Source of the DNA: Terrisporobacter mayombei
GTDB lineage: Bacteria > Bacillota > Clostridia > Peptostreptococcales > Peptostreptococcaceae
Length of the DNA stretch: 64,000 bases
Reading direction: 5' to 3'
Assembly (NCBI RefSeq): GCF_014333445.1
Contig: NZ_JACRYU010000016.1
Span: 62,001-126,000 of the forward strand
Shown in pieces: positions 1-7,417 of this stretch (position 1 is the stretch's first letter; each line of letters begins with the position of its first letter). Made by a program: the position numbers and the translations under genes. The notes beneath the pieces are model-generated. The model saw only the letters and a program-made list of their open reading frames with translations. It was not told the origin of the DNA and searched no databases.

Positions 1-112
1 CTTAATAAGAGAAAATAATAAAGCAAAAGAAGATGCAGTAACTGTAGATTGTAGACATAGATGTAATGGCTGTGGAGTTAATACAAATGATATAGGAAGG
101 GGGCTATGCTAA
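1..112 (+). CDS. C-terminal end of a B12-binding radical SAM protein (TIGR03960-type), partial
   Basis: An open frame enters from the left edge and stops at TAA 110-112, giving 37 codons. Its tail holds a Cys-rich segment, CRHRCNGCGV, close to the very C-terminus. This resembles the end of the TIGR03960-type radical SAM proteins, which commonly precede the DUF2344 gene in clostridia. The stop lies 2 nt before the next likely start, so the two genes are probably cotranscribed. The radical SAM core is outside the window, so the name rests on the tail and the context only. The molecular function of this family is not established. Confidence 0.6.
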   Translation, partial: LIRENNKAKEDAVTVDCRHRCNGCGVNTNDIGRGLC

Positions 113-114
113 TT

Positions 115-813
115 ATGAGTAAGATAATTAGAGCTAAATATAAAAAAGAAGATGATATGATATTTATATCTCATCTTGACTTACAAAGACTTTTACAAAG
201 AGCTTTTAGAAGAGCAGAGATAAATTTATCTTATTCTCTAGGATTTAATCCTCACCCTAAAATGAGTTATGGTAATGCATTAGCTTTAGGTGTGGAAAGT
301 CAAGGAGAGTACGTTGATATAGAAATTGAAGATGATATAACTATTGAAGAATTCTTAAAAAGAATAAATGAAAAACTTCCTGTAGGTGTTGAGTTTATAA
401 AAGCTAAAGAAATAACTTCAAGTACTCCTTCTTTATCATCTGAAATAGTTTATGGAGAATATTTATTTAATATAGATTTAGAGAAACCACTTAGTAAAGA
501 ATTAGTTAAATCTAGAGTATTAGATTTTGTAAAAAGTGAATCAATAATGATAACTAAAAAAAATAAAAAAGGTAAAATAGTAGAATCTGATATAAGACCA
601 CTAATAAGAAACTTTGATTTAGTTAGCTTAGATGATGAAAAAGTTACTTTTGAAGCTACAATAGCAACTGGATCTAAAGCTAATTTAAATATAAATATAT
701 TAGTACCTAAGATATTAGAAATATTAAATGTAGAAATGGATCCAAGAGAAGTAGAAGTTATAAGAAGAGACTTATATGCTATGGAAGATGGGGATTTAGT
801 AACTCCGTTATAA
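115..813 (+). CDS. DUF2344 / TIGR03936 family protein, radical SAM partner
   Basis: The product is 232 aa when started at ATG 115. An in-frame ATG at 106 lies only 2 nt after the AGGAAGGGGG ribosome binding site (95-103), whereas ATG 115 is 11 nt away, so 115 is preferred. The N-terminal pattern ISHLDLQRLLQRAFRRA followed by SLGFNPHPKMS is characteristic of the DUF2344 family. In many clostridia this family is encoded next to, or fused with, the TIGR03960 radical SAM protein, and it precedes RNase G and rplU, as here. No biochemical function is established. It is probably cytoplasmic, with no signal or membrane segment. Confidence 0.85.
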   Translation: MSKIIRAKYKKEDDMIFISHLDLQRLLQRAFRRAEINLSYSLGFNPHPKMSYGNALALGVESQGEYVDIEIEDDITIEEFLKRINEKLPVGVEFIKAKEITSSTPSLSSEIVYGEYLFNIDLEKPLSKELVKSRVLDFVKSESIMITKKNKKGKIVESDIRPLIRNFDLVSLDDEKVTFEATIATGSKANLNINILVPKILEILNVEMDPREVEVIRRDLYAMEDGDLVTPL

Positions 814-824
814 TAGAAAAATCT

Positions 825-2228
825 ATGAAAAGAATAATAATAGAATCTCTAGTTTTATCTCAAAAAACTGCAATAGTTGAAGATGATAAATTAGTAGAAT
901 TATTAATAGAAGAAAATAAAAATAACAAACTAGTATCCAATATCTATAGAGGAATAGTTAAAAATGTAAAAGCAGGCCTTGAGGCCTGCTTTGTAGATAT
1001 TGGGTTTGAAAAGTTAGCCTATCTACCTTTAAAAAAGGATTCTAATATAAAATCGGGTATGGATATAATGGTTCAAATTAATAAAGAAGCAATTGGAACT
1101 AAAGGAGCAAAATTAAGTGAAGAAATAAGCCTTTCAGGACGTTTCTTAGTATATATTCCATCTAACGATAGAATAACAATATCTAATAGACTTCAAGATG
1201 AAGAAGAACGTTTTAGGTTAAAAAAACTTGTTAGATCTTTTGTTGGAAAAGATTGTGGAATAATAATTAGGACAGAAGCAAATGGATGTAGCAAAGAAGA
1301 ATTAGAAAATGACTTTAATGAACTAAAAGAAAAATATGATTTAATTTGCAAAGAGTTTAAGTTAGGTATAGGGCCTAAGTTACTATATAAAGAACTTGAT
1401 TTTTCATCTAAATATATAAAAGATAATGTTAATGAAGATGTGGAACAAATAGTTTTAAATGATGCACAAAAATATGAAGAAATAAAAAATATTTTAAAAT
1501 GTATTAATAAAGACTATATAAGTAAACTAAAGTTACAAGAAAATGAAGATATATTTGATTTATATAGAATACAAAATCAAATAGAAAGAAGTCTCAATAA
1601 AAAAGTATGGTTAAAAAGTGGTGGATATCTAATAATAGAAAAAACCGAAGCCTTAACTGTAATAGATGTTAATACAGGTAAATTTACTGGAAGTGGAAAT
1701 AGAGAAGATACTGTATATAAAACTAACTTAGAAGCATGTAAAGAAATTGCAAGACAACTTAGACTTAGAGATATTGGTGGAATAATAATAATAGATTTTA
1801 TTGATATGATTAAAAAGAAAAATAAAGAAAATTTATTAAAAACTTTAAATAGTCATATGGAAAAGGATAAAAGAAAATCTGAAGTGTTAGGAATGACAAG
1901 ACTTGGACTTGTAGAAGTTGCAAGACGAAGAGAAAAAAATTCAATAAGTGAGTATTATTTAGAAGATTGTACATTATGTGATAGTATTTTATCTACAAAG
2001 TCTATTAATTATTTAATTGATGATATTGAAAAAGAAGTAATGAGAATTAAATATCATACCTCTTATAATAATTTAGATTTACAGTTGAGCCCAATTACTT
2101 TAAAAAAGATAAAAAGTAATTATATGGATATAATTTATAAAATATGTGAAAAATATAAAGTAGATATTTCACTTAAAGAAAATGAAAAAATTAGTAATGA
2201 AAAATATAAAATAATTTTTGCAAGCTAG
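825..2228 (+). CDS. rng: Ribonuclease E/G family endoribonuclease (RNase G-like)
   Basis: The 467-aa length matches RNase G rather than the longer RNase E. An S1-like RNA-binding segment begins near residue 38 (NIYRGIVKNV). The catalytic core carries the two metal-binding acidic motifs, DVNTG (Asp281) and DFIDM (Asp324, Asp327). A CTLC pair (Cys382, Cys385) matches the zinc-link of the family. The enzyme cleaves single-stranded A/U-rich RNA in rRNA and mRNA processing. It starts 12 nt after the DUF2344 gene and its stop codon abuts the rplU promoter. In Firmicutes this gene typically lies just upstream of rplU, as here. Confidence 0.93.
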   Translation: MKRIIIESLVLSQKTAIVEDDKLVELLIEENKNNKLVSNIYRGIVKNVKAGLEACFVDIGFEKLAYLPLKKDSNIKSGMDIMVQINKEAIGTKGAKLSEEISLSGRFLVYIPSNDRITISNRLQDEEERFRLKKLVRSFVGKDCGIIIRTEANGCSKEELENDFNELKEKYDLICKEFKLGIGPKLLYKELDFSSKYIKDNVNEDVEQIVLNDAQKYEEIKNILKCINKDYISKLKLQENEDIFDLYRIQNQIERSLNKKVWLKSGGYLIIEKTEALTVIDVNTGKFTGSGNREDTVYKTNLEACKEIARQLRLRDIGGIIIIDFIDMIKKKNKENLLKTLNSHMEKDKRKSEVLGMTRLGLVEVARRREKNSISEYYLEDCTLCDSILSTKSINYLIDDIEKEVMRIKYHTSYNNLDLQLSPITLKKIKSNYMDIIYKICEKYKVDISLKENEKISNEKYKIIFAS

Positions 2229-2257
2229 TTGACATTTTGTTCAATAAGTAGTATTAT
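2229..2257 (+). promoter_or_regulatory. Sigma-A promoter of rplU-prp-rpmA
   Basis: A perfect TTGACA (2229-2234) is separated by 17 nt from TATTAT (2252-2257). The -35 box begins at the first base after the rng stop codon. Predicted transcription start is near 2264, at the beginning of the L21 leader. Confidence 0.85.
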
Positions 2258-2261
2258 TTAT

Positions 2262-2347
2262 AACTGTAATGCCGCACAGAAAAGGTGAAAATCTTCTCAA
2301 GGGAAGTACCTTGATGGCGAGTTCTTAGACCGAGGAGGTGTATATTA
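2262..2347 (+). promoter_or_regulatory. Ribosomal protein L21 leader RNA
   Basis: The 5' UTR between the promoter and rplU is about 80 nt and structured. It contains GTACCTTG and complementary CAAGG elements and ends in ACCGAGGAGGTG, which doubles as the Shine-Dalgarno. Position, length and the terminal motif match the Firmicute L21 leader family (Rfam L21_leader), thought to mediate autoregulation by L21. I infer the family from pattern and place; no covariance search was possible. Confidence 0.75.
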
Positions 2348-2662
2348 ATGTACGCTATAGTTAAAACAGGTGGAAAGCAATACAAAGTTGCTGAAGGTGA
2401 TGTATTATTCGTTGAAAAGTTAGAAGCACAAGCTGGTGAAGAAGTAACTTTAAACGAAGTATTAGCTTGTACTAATGCAGAAGGAGAATTAGTTGTTGGT
2501 GCTCCAGTTGTAGAAGGTGCTTCTGTTACTGCTAAAGTAGTAGAACAAGGTAAAGCTAAAAAAGTTATAGTTTTCAAATATAAAGCTAAAAAAGACTACA
2601 GAAGAAAACAAGGTCATCGTCAACCATACACTAAGATAGTTATCGAAAAAATAAACGCTTAG
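2348..2662 (+). CDS. rplU: 50S ribosomal protein L21
   Basis: The 104-aa product begins [14 protein letters not shown] and ends with the basic [15 protein letters not shown] region of L21, at the usual family length. L21 binds 23S rRNA in the large subunit. Translation starts from a very strong AGGAGGTG site that forms the end of the L21 leader. It leads a three-gene unit with the L27 protease gene prp and rpmA, an order conserved in low-GC Gram-positives. Confidence 0.98.
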   Translation: MYAIVKTGGKQYKVAEGDVLFVEKLEAQAGEEVTLNEVLACTNAEGELVVGAPVVEGASVTAKVVEQGKAKKVIVFKYKAKKDYRRKQGHRQPYTKIVIEKINA

Positions 2663-2677
2663 TATTAGGTAAGTAAA

Positions 2678-2998
2678 ATGATAAAGATTAAATATCATTA
2701 TACAGACGACTTCAGACGTAAAGGTTTTACAATAAAAGGACATGCTGATTTTGCTCCAATAGGACAAGATATAGTATGTGCAGCTGTTACATCTAATAGC
2801 ATTGGTATTATCAATTCATTAGATGCAATAGTTAAAGTGAAATTTGACTCTGTAATTGGCCAAGAAGGTTTTATTGAATGTCTAGTTAATGAAGAAAGTT
2901 TGAATGAAAAAACTGATTTATTATTAGAACATTTTGAATTAACAATGAAATCAATTAAAAAGGATTATCCGAACAATATAAAAATTCTAAAAAAGTAG
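2678..2998 (+). CDS. prp: Ribosomal-processing cysteine protease Prp
   Basis: The product is 106 aa, normal for Prp (YsxB). The catalytic pair is visible: His22 in KGHADFA and Cys34 in DIVCAAV. Prp removes the N-terminal extension of L27 so that the mature protein can reach the peptidyl-transferase centre. Its substrate gene rpmA follows 13 nt later and carries such an extension, which supports the call. The ribosome binding site (TAGGTAAG) is weak compared with those of rplU and rpmA, which would suit a catalytic amount of protease. Confidence 0.95.
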   Translation: MIKIKYHYTDDFRRKGFTIKGHADFAPIGQDIVCAAVTSNSIGIINSLDAIVKVKFDSVIGQEGFIECLVNEESLNEKTDLLLEHFELTMKSIKKDYPNNIKILKK

Positions 2999-3011
2999 GG
3001 GGTGACTCCAA

Positions 3012-3302
3012 ATGTTAAACATGAACTTACAATTATTAGCATCTAAAAAAGGGGTAGGGTCTTCTAAAAATGGTAGAGATTCTATAGCTAAAAGATTAGG
3101 TGTTAAAAGATATGACGGACAACTAGTTACTGCTGGTAGTATAATAGTAAGACAAAGAGGTACTAAAATACATCCAGGAACTAATGTAGGTAAAGGTGGA
3201 GATGACACTTTATTCGCATTAATAGATGGTACAGTTAAATTCGAAAGAAAAGACAAAAAAAGAAAAAAAGTAAGTATATATCCAGTACAAGTTGCTGAAT
3301 AA
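3012..3302 (+). CDS. rpmA: 50S ribosomal protein L27 with cleavable N-terminal extension
   Basis: The 96-aa product has the L27 body ([14 protein letters not shown], then [14 protein letters not shown]). A short leader, [10 protein letters not shown], precedes it. In Firmicutes this leader is removed by Prp, classically after an LQFF motif. Here the site reads LQLL, a conservative variation. L27 contacts the tRNA acceptor ends in the 50S subunit. The gene has a GGGGGTGA ribosome binding site and is followed at once by a hairpin terminator. Confidence 0.97.
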   Translation: MLNMNLQLLASKKGVGSSKNGRDSIAKRLGVKRYDGQLVTAGSIIVRQRGTKIHPGTNVGKGGDDTLFALIDGTVKFERKDKKRKKVSIYPVQVAE

Positions 3303-3307
3303 TAAAG

Positions 3308-3340
3308 GGAGAGGAGTGTATGTACACTCCTTTTCTTTTT
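3308..3340 (+). terminator. Rho-independent terminator after rpmA
   Basis: Arms GGAGTGTA (3313-3320) and TACACTCC (3323-3330) form a tight hairpin followed by TTTTCTTTTT. It separates the ribosomal protein unit from obg. Confidence 0.8.
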
Positions 3341-3391
3341 AAATATAGGAAATTGGATATAAAAGCAAATTTTGTATAGGAGGTGCCACTT

Positions 3392-4669
3392 TTGTTTATA
3401 GATAAGGCAAGGATATTTGTTAAAGCTGGAAATGGTGGAAACGGTGCAGTATCATTTAGAAGAGAAAAATATGTTCCTGCAGGTGGGCCAGACGGTGGAG
3501 ACGGAGGAAGAGGTGCTAGTGTTATATTTGAAGTTGATAACGACTTAAGAACACTAATGGACTTTAAATATCAAAGAAAATATGTTGCTACTCCAGGTGG
3601 AGATGGAAGTAAAAAAAGACAAGCTGGTAAAAATGGTGAAGATTTAGTTTTAAAAGTGCCAGCAGGGACAATTATAAGAGATGAAGCTACTAATAAAATC
3701 ATAGCTGATTTAAAGCATGAAGGAGATAGAGCTGTAGTTGCAAGAGGTGGTAGAGGCGGAAAAGGAAACCAACACTTTGCTAATGCAGTAAGACAAGCTC
3801 CGAATTTTGCTAAATCAGGGACTGATGGAGAAGAAAGATGGGTTATATTAGAGCTTAAAATGATTGCTGATGTGGGATTATTAGGATTCCCTAACGTAGG
3901 TAAATCTACATTCTTATCAGTAGTTACTGCGGCTAAGCCTAAAATAGCTAATTATCATTTTACTACTTTAACACCTAACTTAGGTGTAGTTAAAACTAAA
4001 TTTGGAGATAGTTTTGTTTTAGCTGACATACCTGGACTTATAGAAGGAGCAGCTGAAGGTGTAGGACTTGGACATGACTTCTTAAGACATGTTGAGAGAA
4101 CTAAAGTTTTAATACATATAGTTGATATATCTGGAATAGAAGGTAGAGATGCTCTAGAAGACTTTGATAAAATCAATGATGAATTAAAACTATATAATGA
4201 AAAACTATCTACTAGACCACAAGTAGTAGTAGCTAATAAAATAGATATACTAGAAGATGAATCTGTATTTGAAGATTTTAAAGAGTCATTAGAAGAAAGA
4301 GGATACAAAGTATTCAAAATGTCTGCTGCGACTAGAGAAGGTATAGATGATGTTATAACTTATGTATCTCAATTACTTAAAGATGCAGAAGAAATAGAAA
4401 TTGTTTCTGAAGAAGAATTATATGTACCAGAATTAGATGATGCAGAAGAAGAAGGATTAAATGTTGAAATAGAAGATGGAGTATATGTTGTTACTGGTAA
4501 GGCCCTTAGAAGAATTATGTACTCTGTTAACTTTGAAGATATGGAATCTATCCAATTCTTCCAAAAAACTATGGAAAGTCAGGGTGTATTTGACAGACTT
4601 AGAGAAATGGGAATTGAGGATGGAGACACAGTTAAGATATACGATATAGAATTTGAATTCTATAACTAG
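3392..4669 (+). CDS. obg: GTPase Obg (ribosome assembly)
   Basis: The start is placed at TTG 3392, giving 425 aa. It lies 6 nt after AGGAGGTG (3378-3385) and yields MFIDKARIFVKAG, the standard Obg N-terminus. The in-frame GTG at 3383 is inside the Shine-Dalgarno. The glycine-rich Obg domain (GGNGGNGAVSFRREK, then GGPDGGDGG) fills about residues 1-158. The G domain follows, with its P-loop GFPNVGKST near 165-173 and switch II DIPG. A C-terminal OCT domain covers about 345-425. Obg assists late 50S assembly and stress signalling. yhbY follows, a common partner. Confidence 0.97.
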   Translation: MFIDKARIFVKAGNGGNGAVSFRREKYVPAGGPDGGDGGRGASVIFEVDNDLRTLMDFKYQRKYVATPGGDGSKKRQAGKNGEDLVLKVPAGTIIRDEATNKIIADLKHEGDRAVVARGGRGGKGNQHFANAVRQAPNFAKSGTDGEERWVILELKMIADVGLLGFPNVGKSTFLSVVTAAKPKIANYHFTTLTPNLGVVKTKFGDSFVLADIPGLIEGAAEGVGLGHDFLRHVERTKVLIHIVDISGIEGRDALEDFDKINDELKLYNEKLSTRPQVVVANKIDILEDESVFEDFKESLEERGYKVFKMSAATREGIDDVITYVSQLLKDAEEIEIVSEEELYVPELDDAEEEGLNVEIEDGVYVVTGKALRRIMYSVNFEDMESIQFFQKTMESQGVFDRLREMGIEDGDTVKIYDIEFEFYN

Positions 4670-4694
4670 AATTTAATTATAAAGAGGTGACAGG

Positions 4695-5063
4695 ATGTTA
4701 AACGGAAGACAAAGAGCATATTTAAGATCTTTAGCAAACACTCTTAAGCCTATAACTCAAATAGGAAAAGATGGTGTTACAGAAGGTTTCTTAGATCAAT
4801 TAGATGGAATGTTAGATGCCAGAGAAATAGTTAAAGTAACTATATTAGAAACTGCTGGACTTGATGCAAAAGAGACAGCTAATGCTATATGCAAAGCTTT
4901 AAGAGCAGAATTTGTTCAAGCTATAGGTTTTAAATTTACAATATACAGAAAAAATCAAGAAAATCAAAAAATATTCTTCCCAGGTCAAAAACCAGCAGTT
5001 AAAAAGGTTGCAGAAGAGGGAATGACTAAAAAAGGAAGACCGACTAAGAGATCTCGTAGATAA
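4695..5063 (+). CDS. yhbY: YhbY family CRM-domain RNA-binding protein
   Basis: The 122-aa product opens with LNGRQRAYLRSLANTLKPITQIGKDG, the CRM (YhbY) fold typical of bacterial 50S-associated RNA-binding proteins. The usual length is about 97 aa. Here roughly 25 extra residues follow, ending in the basic stretch KKGRPTKRSRR, which may add RNA affinity. A GAGGTGACAGG site precedes ATG 4695. The gene is 25 nt downstream of obg and is closed by a terminator, so the two probably share a transcript. The precise role, likely pre-50S maturation, is inferred from the family. Confidence 0.9.
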   Translation: MLNGRQRAYLRSLANTLKPITQIGKDGVTEGFLDQLDGMLDAREIVKVTILETAGLDAKETANAICKALRAEFVQAIGFKFTIYRKNQENQKIFFPGQKPAVKKVAEEGMTKKGRPTKRSRR

Positions 5064-5112
5064 TAGTTGGGGTGTAAAGATATATAATAATATATTTTAA
5101 TTATATATTTTA

Positions 5113-5140
5113 AAGCGGACTTGAATAAGTTCGCTTTTTT
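5113..5140 (+). terminator. Terminator after yhbY
   Basis: Stem AGCGGACTT / AAGTTCGCT (5114-5122 and 5127-5135, one G-U pair, GAAT loop) is followed by six T. The stretch 5141-5309 beyond it is AT-rich with no gene. It holds one small perfect dyad, ATAACA-T-TGTTAT, at 5203-5215, whose meaning is unclear. Confidence 0.85.
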
Positions 5141-5309
5141 GATTTATAGCAAATTTTTATATATGAAAAGTTTATAATTTATAAGATAATCTTAATTAAA
5201 AGATAACATTGTTATTAAGTATAAATAATAAATTGTTTATATTATTATGAATAAGGGTAATTTAGAACTGTTATATATTTATAGATTATTTTTGTATATA
5301 TTATATAAT

Positions 5310-5338
5310 TAGACATATATTTAAAATAATGATATAAT
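5310..5338 (+). promoter_or_regulatory. Promoter of the PotD-like gene
   Basis: TAGACA (5310-5315) and a perfect TATAAT (5333-5338) are 17 nt apart. The start codon is 42 nt downstream, behind AAAGGAAG. Confidence 0.65.
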
Positions 5339-5379
5339 CCAGACGAATATTTAGAATAAAATATGAAAGGAAGTGCAAT

Positions 5380-6438
5380 ATGAAAAAATTAAGTAAATTA
5401 TTAAGTCTATCTATTTGTATCTTAATGATAAGTGTATTTTTTGTAGGATGTAGTAATAAGAAGTATTCTCAAGAAATAAACTTTTTTAACTATGGAGAAA
5501 ATATAGATGATGAAACCCTAAGGGAGTTTGAAAAGCAATATGGTATAAAAGTGAATATGGAAACTTTTGATGATATGGAAGCTATGTATCAAAAAATTAG
5601 TAGTGGAGCAGGCAAATATGATGTTGTTTTAGTATCTGATGCTTTAATGCCAAGAATGATTGAAAAAAATCTACTTCAAGAGTTAAATAAAGAAAATATA
5701 CCTAATATATCTCAAATGGATGAACAATACTTAAATCTAGAAATAGATCCAGATAATAAGTATTCAGTACCATATATGTTTGGAACAGTAGGCCTTATTT
5801 ATAATACAGATGTAGTAAAAGAAGAAGTAGATAGTTGGGACATATTATGGGATGAAAAGTATAAAGATAAAATTTTTATGTTTGATACATACAGAGATAC
5901 AATAGGAGTAGCTTTAAAAAAACTTGGATACTCTTTAAACTCAACTAATGAAAAAGAAATAGAAGAAGCTAAGCAATTATTATTAGAACAAAGAAAATTA
6001 GTAAAACCACTATATGGTGTTGATAATGGGACTACAATGATACCAGCGGGAGAAACTGATATTAATATGATATGGTCTGGAGAAGGTTTAAATCTTCAAG
6101 AAGAATATCCTAATTTAAAATATGTAGTACCTAAAGAAGGCGCAAACTTTTGGATTGATAGTTTATGTATAACTGCTAATGCTGAAAATGTAGAAGGGGC
6201 TGAAAAGTTCATAAACTTTGTAAGTGATAAGGAAAGTGCGTTAAGAATAGCTGATGAAATTGGATATACAACACCAAATAAAGAAGCAAAACTAGAACAA
6301 CCAGAAGAAGTTAGAAACAATCCTAATGCGTATATGACTAAAGAAATAATGGATAGATGTGAAATTTATATTGATCTGCCTATGAATATTAAAAAAATAT
6401 ATGACAAAGCATGGATAAGCATAAAAGCAGATGAATAG
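5380..6438 (+). CDS. PotD-like spermidine/putrescine substrate-binding lipoprotein (orphan)
   Basis: The 352-aa product has a lipoprotein signal: KK near the N-terminus, a hydrophobic core and the lipobox FVGC (Cys24). The mature protein matches PotD-type polyamine-binding proteins, with INFFNYGENID, then KYDVVLVSD, SVPYMFGTVGLIYN, and a C-terminal DLPMNIKKIYDKAWISIK. It would sit on the outer face of the membrane and capture polyamines or a similar cation. No ATPase or permease is adjacent, and it is flanked by its own promoter and terminator. It must therefore work with a transporter encoded elsewhere or act alone. Substrate is inferred from the family. Confidence 0.85.
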   Translation: MKKLSKLLSLSICILMISVFFVGCSNKKYSQEINFFNYGENIDDETLREFEKQYGIKVNMETFDDMEAMYQKISSGAGKYDVVLVSDALMPRMIEKNLLQELNKENIPNISQMDEQYLNLEIDPDNKYSVPYMFGTVGLIYNTDVVKEEVDSWDILWDEKYKDKIFMFDTYRDTIGVALKKLGYSLNSTNEKEIEEAKQLLLEQRKLVKPLYGVDNGTTMIPAGETDINMIWSGEGLNLQEEYPNLKYVVPKEGANFWIDSLCITANAENVEGAEKFINFVSDKESALRIADEIGYTTPNKEAKLEQPEEVRNNPNAYMTKEIMDRCEIYIDLPMNIKKIYDKAWISIKADE

Positions 6439-6458
6439 ATAAAAAAATTAATTTTAAA

Positions 6459-6496
6459 AATAAGGAAAGGCTTAATATAGCCTTTCCTTATTTTTT
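6459..6496 (+). terminator. Terminator after the PotD-like gene
   Basis: Stem AATAAGGAAAGGCT / AGCCTTTCCTTATT with a short AT loop is followed by T residues (to 6496). Confidence 0.85.
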
Positions 6497-6558
6497 GAAA
6501 TATTTAATAATGTATTTTAATGAATTAATATTATTCAATAAAAATGCATTAAAATACA

Positions 6559-6598
6559 ATATGAAATTATTGAAAAACGATATGAAATCTGATAATAT
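6559..6598 (+). promoter_or_regulatory. Promoter of the DUF2975/HTH pair with a 21-bp-spaced direct repeat
   Basis: TTGAAA (6570-6575) and TAATAT (6593-6598) are 17 nt apart. The 9-mer ATATGAAAT occurs at 6559-6567 and again at 6580-6588, one copy on each side of the -35 box and exactly two helical turns apart. This is a candidate operator, possibly for the small HTH protein encoded downstream; that link is inference. Confidence 0.5.
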
Positions 6599-6628
6599 AA
6601 TATTATAAAATAAAAAGGGGTGTAATAA

Positions 6629-7111
6629 ATGTTAAAGAATTCAATGAAGATAAAAAATATACTTAGTACTTCATTAATTATTCTATTTTTTCTATTAGGT
6701 TTAATTCTTTTAATAGCTGTTATTATGGGAGTTCCGTATATTGTTAACAACATTGGTAATGTTACAAATATAGTTTCTGGAGTAGGGATGTTCGTTTTAG
6801 GGGTTATTTATTTTATAATGATTATTTTGTTATTAGAAATAGTAAGTAGCTCAAAGATAAATATATTTATAGATGCAAATGTAAAAAGATTTAGACAGAT
6901 AGGATATTTACTATTTTTAAACTTAATAATGGACTATGTTTCTATGTTATTTAATGGAGTAACGGGGATAAGATTTATAGATGTTGCTCCAGGGATTTTT
7001 ATAACACCAGGTATGACTATATACTTTATAGCAGGTTTATTATGCTTTGTAATAGCAGATGCTTTTAATCAGGCAATAAAAATAAAAAATGATAACGATC
7101 TTACCATATAG
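6629..7111 (+). CDS. DUF2975 family membrane protein
   Basis: The 160-aa product is very hydrophobic, with about four membrane segments (residues ~10-35, ~45-75, ~88-110 and ~122-150). Its pattern matches DUF2975, a family of small multi-pass proteins of unknown function. These are typically encoded just before a YozG-like HTH regulator, as here. A strong AAAAGGGGTG site precedes ATG 6629. The HTH gene begins 9 nt after the stop, so the two are almost certainly translated from one mRNA. It may act as a membrane partner or sensor for the regulator; this is inferred from context. Confidence 0.75.
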   Translation: MLKNSMKIKNILSTSLIILFFLLGLILLIAVIMGVPYIVNNIGNVTNIVSGVGMFVLGVIYFIMIILLLEIVSSSKINIFIDANVKRFRQIGYLLFLNLIMDYVSMLFNGVTGIRFIDVAPGIFITPGMTIYFIAGLLCFVIADAFNQAIKIKNDNDLTI

Positions 7112-7120
7112 AGGTGACTT

Positions 7121-7351
7121 ATGACAATAATAGTTAATTTAGATGTTGTGATGGCAAAAAGAAAAATATCTCTTAAAGACCTGGCTGAAAAAATAGATAT
7201 TACTAATGCTAACTTATCAATATTAAAAAATAATAGGGCTAAGGCCGTCAGATTTTCAACTTTAAATGAAATATGTAAAGTTCTAGAATGTCAGCCGGGA
7301 GATATATTAGAATATATTGAAGATGAAGAAGAAAAACATAATATTGACTAA
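7121..7351 (+). CDS. Small Cro/CI-type HTH transcriptional regulator (YozG-like)
   Basis: The 76-aa product is a single helix-turn-helix domain: VMAKRKISLKDLAEKIDIT, then NLSILKNNRAKAVRFSTL and the family signature CKVLECQPGDILEY. An acidic tail follows. This architecture is the YozG-like branch of XRE regulators that pairs with DUF2975 proteins. A GAGGTGAC site precedes ATG 7121. It probably binds DNA as a dimer and may autoregulate the pair through the repeated ATATGAAAT elements upstream, which is untested. The gene ends at a bidirectional terminator shared with rnz. Confidence 0.85.
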   Translation: MTIIVNLDVVMAKRKISLKDLAEKIDITNANLSILKNNRAKAVRFSTLNEICKVLECQPGDILEYIEDEEEKHNID

Positions 7352-7370
7352 ATATATTTTGTGAAGAGGT

Positions 7371-7413
7371 AAAAGTAGTATAAAATATTAATTATTTTGA
7401 TACTACTTTTTTT
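7371..7413. terminator. Bidirectional terminator between the HTH gene and rnz
   Basis: Arms AAAGTAGTAT and ATACTACTTT enclose a second pairing, AAATA/TATTT. T runs lie on both outer sides, so the hairpin can end the HTH transcript (+) and the rnz transcript (-). Confidence 0.85.
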
Positions 7414-7417
7414 ATTG

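Noticed and set aside
3383-3391. GTG start for obg three codons upstream
   Set aside because: The GTG is part of the AGGAGGTG ribosome binding site; TTG 3392 gives the standard Obg N-terminus.
5203-5215. ATAACA-T-TGTTAT dyad as an operator
   Set aside because: It is over 90 bp upstream of the only promoter nearby and such short AT dyads are frequent by chance.
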